NCBI GenBank assembly: GCA_902464035.1
Contig: CABQHT010000001.1
Location: forward strand, 25,666-89,665
Direction: 5' to 3'
Length of the DNA stretch: 64,000 nucleotides
Source of the DNA: an uncultured Collinsella sp.
GTDB lineage: Bacteria > Actinomycetota > Coriobacteriia > Coriobacteriales > Coriobacteriaceae
A program made the translations under genes and the position numbers. Of this stretch, positions 61,546 to 64,000 are shown one piece after another. The notes below the pieces were generated by a model. That model ran no database searches, was not told where the DNA came from, and was given only the letters and a program-made list of their open reading frames with translations. Numbering within the stretch: the stretch's first letter is position 1; each line of letters starts with the position of its first letter.

Positions 61546-62512
61546 ACTTACCGTTCCCGAGGGAATTGATCCCTCGTGCGTTTTGGGCGCCGGCGACGGC
61601 GTCCTTCGTGCACTCGAGAGCTTGGTTCGCGCCCATGTGGTCGCCCGTGGCGATAGCATCGCCGTGAGCGGTGACCCGGACGAGGTCGAACTCGTGGCTC
61701 GCTTTTTCGAACATGCTTTTCGCGAGGCGGCGGCCGGTCGTACCCTGTCTGCCGACGATGTCTCTCGCTGCCTGGCCGTCTTGCGCGATGGTGAGCACGA
61801 GGCTACGTCGCTTCGCGATGACGTGCTGCTTTCGTATCGCGGTCGCGTCATTCGCCCCAAGACGCTCGGGCAAAAGCGCTATGTGGATGCCATTCGCTCG
61901 CATACCATCACCTTTGGCTTGGGTCCTGCCGGTACCGGTAAGACCTATCTGGCCATGGCGCTCGCCGTTGCCGCGCTCAAGCGCCATGAGGTGGGCCGTT
62001 TGATCTTGACGCGTCCTGTTGTCGAGGCGGGGGAGAACCTGGGCTTTTTGCCTGGCACCCTCGAGGAAAAGATCGATCCGTACATGCGTCCGCTCTACGA
62101 CGCCCTTTTTGACATGATGGATCGCGAGCGCACCGATGAGCTTATGGAGCGCGGCGTGATCGAGATCGCCCCGCTTGCCTATATGCGCGGTCGTACGCTG
62201 AGCGATGCTTTCGTGGTGCTCGACGAGGCGCAAAATACTACGCCCGAGCAGATGAAGATGTTCCTGACACGCCTTGGATTCAACTCCAAGTTCGTGATTA
62301 CCGGCGACCTCAGCCAGCGCGACCTGGTGGGTCGTCGTGGTGGCTTGGCGGATGTTGAGAAGATTTTGGGCCGTGTCGACGATGTGGCGTTTGCACACCT
62401 GGAGCGCGCCGACGTGGTGCGCCATGCCCTAGTGGGTCGTATCGTTGAGGCATATGATGCTTATGATGACGTGCGCGAGCAGCGCTCGCGCGACCGAAAG
62501 GAGTCCCGTTGA
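61526..62512 (+). CDS. phoH: PhoH-family ATPase/RNA helicase-like protein
   Basis: 328 residues from ATG at 61526 after AGGGAGG, beginning inside mtaB. The single ATPase domain has Walker A FGLGPAGTGKTYLAMALA (about 131-148) and Walker B AFVVLDEAQNTTPEQMKMF (about 230-248). PhoH proteins accompany ybeY in most bacteria and are thought to act in RNA metabolism. Translationally coupled to ybeY through TTGA. Confidence 0.94.
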   Translation: MEASKIRLTVPEGIDPSCVLGAGDGVLRALESLVRAHVVARGDSIAVSGDPDEVELVARFFEHAFREAAAGRTLSADDVSRCLAVLRDGEHEATSLRDDVLLSYRGRVIRPKTLGQKRYVDAIRSHTITFGLGPAGTGKTYLAMALAVAALKRHEVGRLILTRPVVEAGENLGFLPGTLEEKIDPYMRPLYDALFDMMDRERTDELMERGVIEIAPLAYMRGRTLSDAFVVLDEAQNTTPEQMKMFLTRLGFNSKFVITGDLSQRDLVGRRGGLADVEKILGRVDDVAFAHLERADVVRHALVGRIVEAYDAYDDVREQRSRDRKESR

Positions 62513-63018
62513 GTGTATTGATCAGCAACGATGCCGAGCTCGATACGCTGCTCGACGCGCAGGAGGTGGAGCACATCTGCGAGGTTGTGCTTGCCGCCGA
62601 GGGCGTTGAACGTGAAGTCGAGATTTCCCTTTCGTATGTCGACGAGGACGAGATGCACGAGCTCAACCACGAGTGGCGTGGCATCGACCGCACCACCGAT
62701 GTGCTCTCGTTTGAATGCGACTCGGCCTTTGACGAGGATATTCCCGCCGACGAGACGCTCGAGCTCGGCGATATCATCTTGGCCCCGCAGGTCATTGCCC
62801 GTCAGGCCCCCGGCTTTGGCAATAGCCCTGCCGACGAGTGCCGCCTGATGCTCGTACACGGCATGCTACACCTGCTGGGGTATGACCATATCGAGGACGA
62901 CGAGGCCGAGGTCATGGAGGCCCGCGAGGACGCTATCCTGCGCGATCTGGCGCTCGAGCGCGGCGAGGACCCCAAACTCGTTCACGTCGGCCCCATCACC
63001 AATCATGCCCACGACTAG
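62509..63018 (+). CDS. ybeY: rRNA maturation endoribonuclease YbeY
   Basis: 169 residues from TTG at 62509, overlapping phoH's TGA. The zinc motif HGMLHLLGYDH (about 120-130) and RTTDVLSFE are diagnostic. YbeY processes the 3' end of 16S rRNA and takes part in ribosome quality control, and it works closely with Era, encoded two genes on. About 15 extra C-terminal residues. Confidence 0.95.
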   Translation: MSVLISNDAELDTLLDAQEVEHICEVVLAAEGVEREVEISLSYVDEDEMHELNHEWRGIDRTTDVLSFECDSAFDEDIPADETLELGDIILAPQVIARQAPGFGNSPADECRLMLVHGMLHLLGYDHIEDDEAEVMEAREDAILRDLALERGEDPKLVHVGPITNHAHD

Positions 63019-63027
63019 GAGCCGCTT

Positions 63028-63405
63028 ATGATTCCCGGATCGAACAAGGACCATCCGTCCTTTTTAAAGTCGTTCTCCTACGCCATGGAGGGCTTCGTCA
63101 CCGCCGTCAAGACCGAGCGCAACATTAAGGTTATGCTTGTAGCGGGCGTGTGCACCGTCATTGCCGGCTGCATCGTGGGGCTCGACATTGCCGAGTGGGC
63201 CACGATTATCATCTGCTGCGGCCTGGTGATTCACGGCGAGCTGTGCAATACCGCCATGGAGGCCATTGTCGATCTGGCGACCCAGGAGCTCCATCCGCTG
63301 GCAAAACGCGCCAAGGACATCGCCGCCGCCTCGGTATACGTACTTTCAATCACCGCCGCGATTGTGGGCTTGCTGGTATTTGCCCACGCGCTCGGCTTTA
63401 TTTAG
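63028..63405 (+). CDS. dgkA: Diacylglycerol/undecaprenol kinase (DgkA family)
   Basis: 125 residues from ATG at 63028. A small trimeric-kinase type membrane protein: cytoplasmic N-terminal helix (SFSYAMEGFVTAVKTERNIKV), three hydrophobic segments and the active-site motif GELCNTAMEAIVDL with VKDIAA-like KRAKDIAAASV. In Gram-positives it recycles undecaprenol to undecaprenyl phosphate. Usual position between ybeY and era. Confidence 0.92.
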   Translation: MIPGSNKDHPSFLKSFSYAMEGFVTAVKTERNIKVMLVAGVCTVIAGCIVGLDIAEWATIIICCGLVIHGELCNTAMEAIVDLATQELHPLAKRAKDIAAASVYVLSITAAIVGLLVFAHALGFI

Positions 63406-63417
63406 AAAGGGATTCCC

Positions 63418-64000
63418 ATGTCCGACAATATGCAGCCTATCGATGAGATTTTGGACGACGAGTCCCCGGATGCTAAGGCGACCGAGGCCTATGAGGAAGT
63501 CGAGGAGTTCGACCCGTTTGAGGGCATGAGCGACGAGGAACTCGACGCCCTGTGCGACGAGGACGACAGCCTCGCGGGCTTTGGCGACGTTGAGCCCGGT
63601 TTCCGCAGTGGCTTCGTGGCCTTGGTCGGCCGCCCCAACGCCGGCAAGTCCACGCTGCTCAACGCCGCTTGCGGCCAGCGCATCGCCATTACGAGCCCTG
63701 TGGCGCAGACCACGCGAAAGCGCCTGCGCGCAGTCGTGAACACGCCGAGCAGCCAGATCGTCATCGTTGACACCCCGGGCCTTCATAAGCCCAAGGACGC
63801 ACTGGGCAAGGAGCTCAACCGCGCCGCCCTGGGCGAGCTCGCCGACGTCGACGTCGTTGCCATGCTCGTCGACGCCACGAAGCCGGTGGGAACGGGCGAC
63901 GAGTGGGTGGCCGCCCATGTCGACAAGGCCCACGCGCCCAAGGTCCTCGTGCTCACCAAGGCCGACATCGCCAAGCCCGACCAGATGCAGGCCCAGGTGG
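63418..64000 (+). CDS. era: GTPase Era, N-terminal part (continues beyond window)
   Basis: 194 residues visible from ATG at 63418 (AAAGGGA upstream). An acidic N-terminal extension of about 60 residues (rich in Asp/Glu) precedes the G domain: P-loop VGRPNAGKST (about 70-79), TSPVAQTTRKR (switch I), DTPGLHKP and LTKADI. Era binds the 3' end of 16S rRNA during 30S assembly. The KH domain lies outside the window. Confidence 0.95.
   Translation, partial: MSDNMQPIDEILDDESPDAKATEAYEEVEEFDPFEGMSDEELDALCDEDDSLAGFGDVEPGFRSGFVALVGRPNAGKSTLLNAACGQRIAITSPVAQTTRKRLRAVVNTPSSQIVIVDTPGLHKPKDALGKELNRAALGELADVDVVAMLVDATKPVGTGDEWVAAHVDKAHAPKVLVLTKADIAKPDQMQAQV

Noticed and set aside
59173..61860. An 895-codon minus-strand frame opposite dnaJ-mtaB-phoH
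   Set aside because: Crosses three real genes on the other strand; composition typical of an antisense shadow.

Overview
The window is a gene-dense, GC-rich bacterial chromosome segment of housekeeping genes. Best guess: an anaerobic, fermentative member of the Coriobacteriia (Actinobacteria), probably Collinsella or a close relative. Reasons: an actinobacterial-type integration host factor (mIHF) lies next to gmk-rpoZ; the cell has pyruvate phosphate dikinase with its regulator and a full-length bifunctional AdhE; the pyr operon uses the PyrR/PyrK-PyrD system; glycyl-tRNA synthetase is the two-subunit GlyQ/GlyS form; and many starts are GTG or TTG with strong Shine-Dalgarno sites. The genus is inferred from recollection of such gene orders, not from a search. 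I saw no rRNA, tRNA, insertion sequence, prophage or CRISPR array.

Layout. 1-4014: 3' end of rodA, an unrecognised membrane protein, and the B12-binding/radical-SAM pair TIGR03960-TIGR03936. 4011-8171: rplU-rpmA, then obgE-nadD-yqeK-rsfS. 8184-9437: dinB on the minus strand. 9554-12129: rpsP-khpA-rimM-trmD-lepB. 12189-19260: glyQ-glyS-ppsR, then ppdK. 19300-20711: rplS, rnhB. 20722-26019: yraN-comM-dprA-trmFO-xerC, with xerC apparently starting at ATA. 26069-27940: rpsB-tsf. 27962-36430: pyrH-frr-uppS-cdsA-dxr-rseP-ispG-proS. 36458-40029 (minus): adhE and a small APH-family kinase. 40276-40630 (minus): rpmB. 40880-46445: attenuator-controlled pyrR-pyrB-pyrC-pyrK-pyrD-pyrF. 46509-49035: mihF-gmk-rpoZ-thiI. 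49114-53260: comEA-comEC, holA. 53310-64000: rpsT, lepA-dusB-hemW, two tandem dnaJ genes, mtaB-phoH-ybeY-dgkA-era (era runs off the end).

How the genes work together. Most of the window makes ribosomes, modifies tRNA and rRNA, and builds envelope precursors (undecaprenyl diphosphate, CDP-diacylglycerol, MEP-pathway isoprenoids). Central metabolism is represented by reversible PPDK, fermentative AdhE and pyrimidine synthesis. The clearest accessory theme is DNA uptake: comM-dprA and comEA-comEC sit in two operons 28 kb apart, both preceded by the same 17-base motif about 90 bases before the first start codon.

Points that stand out: the shared competence-operon motif; a DnaJ paralogue whose C-terminal substrate and dimerisation region is replaced by transmembrane segments, directly before a normal dnaJ; a site-2 protease (RseP family) with an inserted winged-helix-like domain; the likely ATA start of xerC; a three-state attenuator before pyrR; a helically phased TTTACC array before ppdK; and a short dispersed repeat at the 3' ends of rsfS and ppsR.
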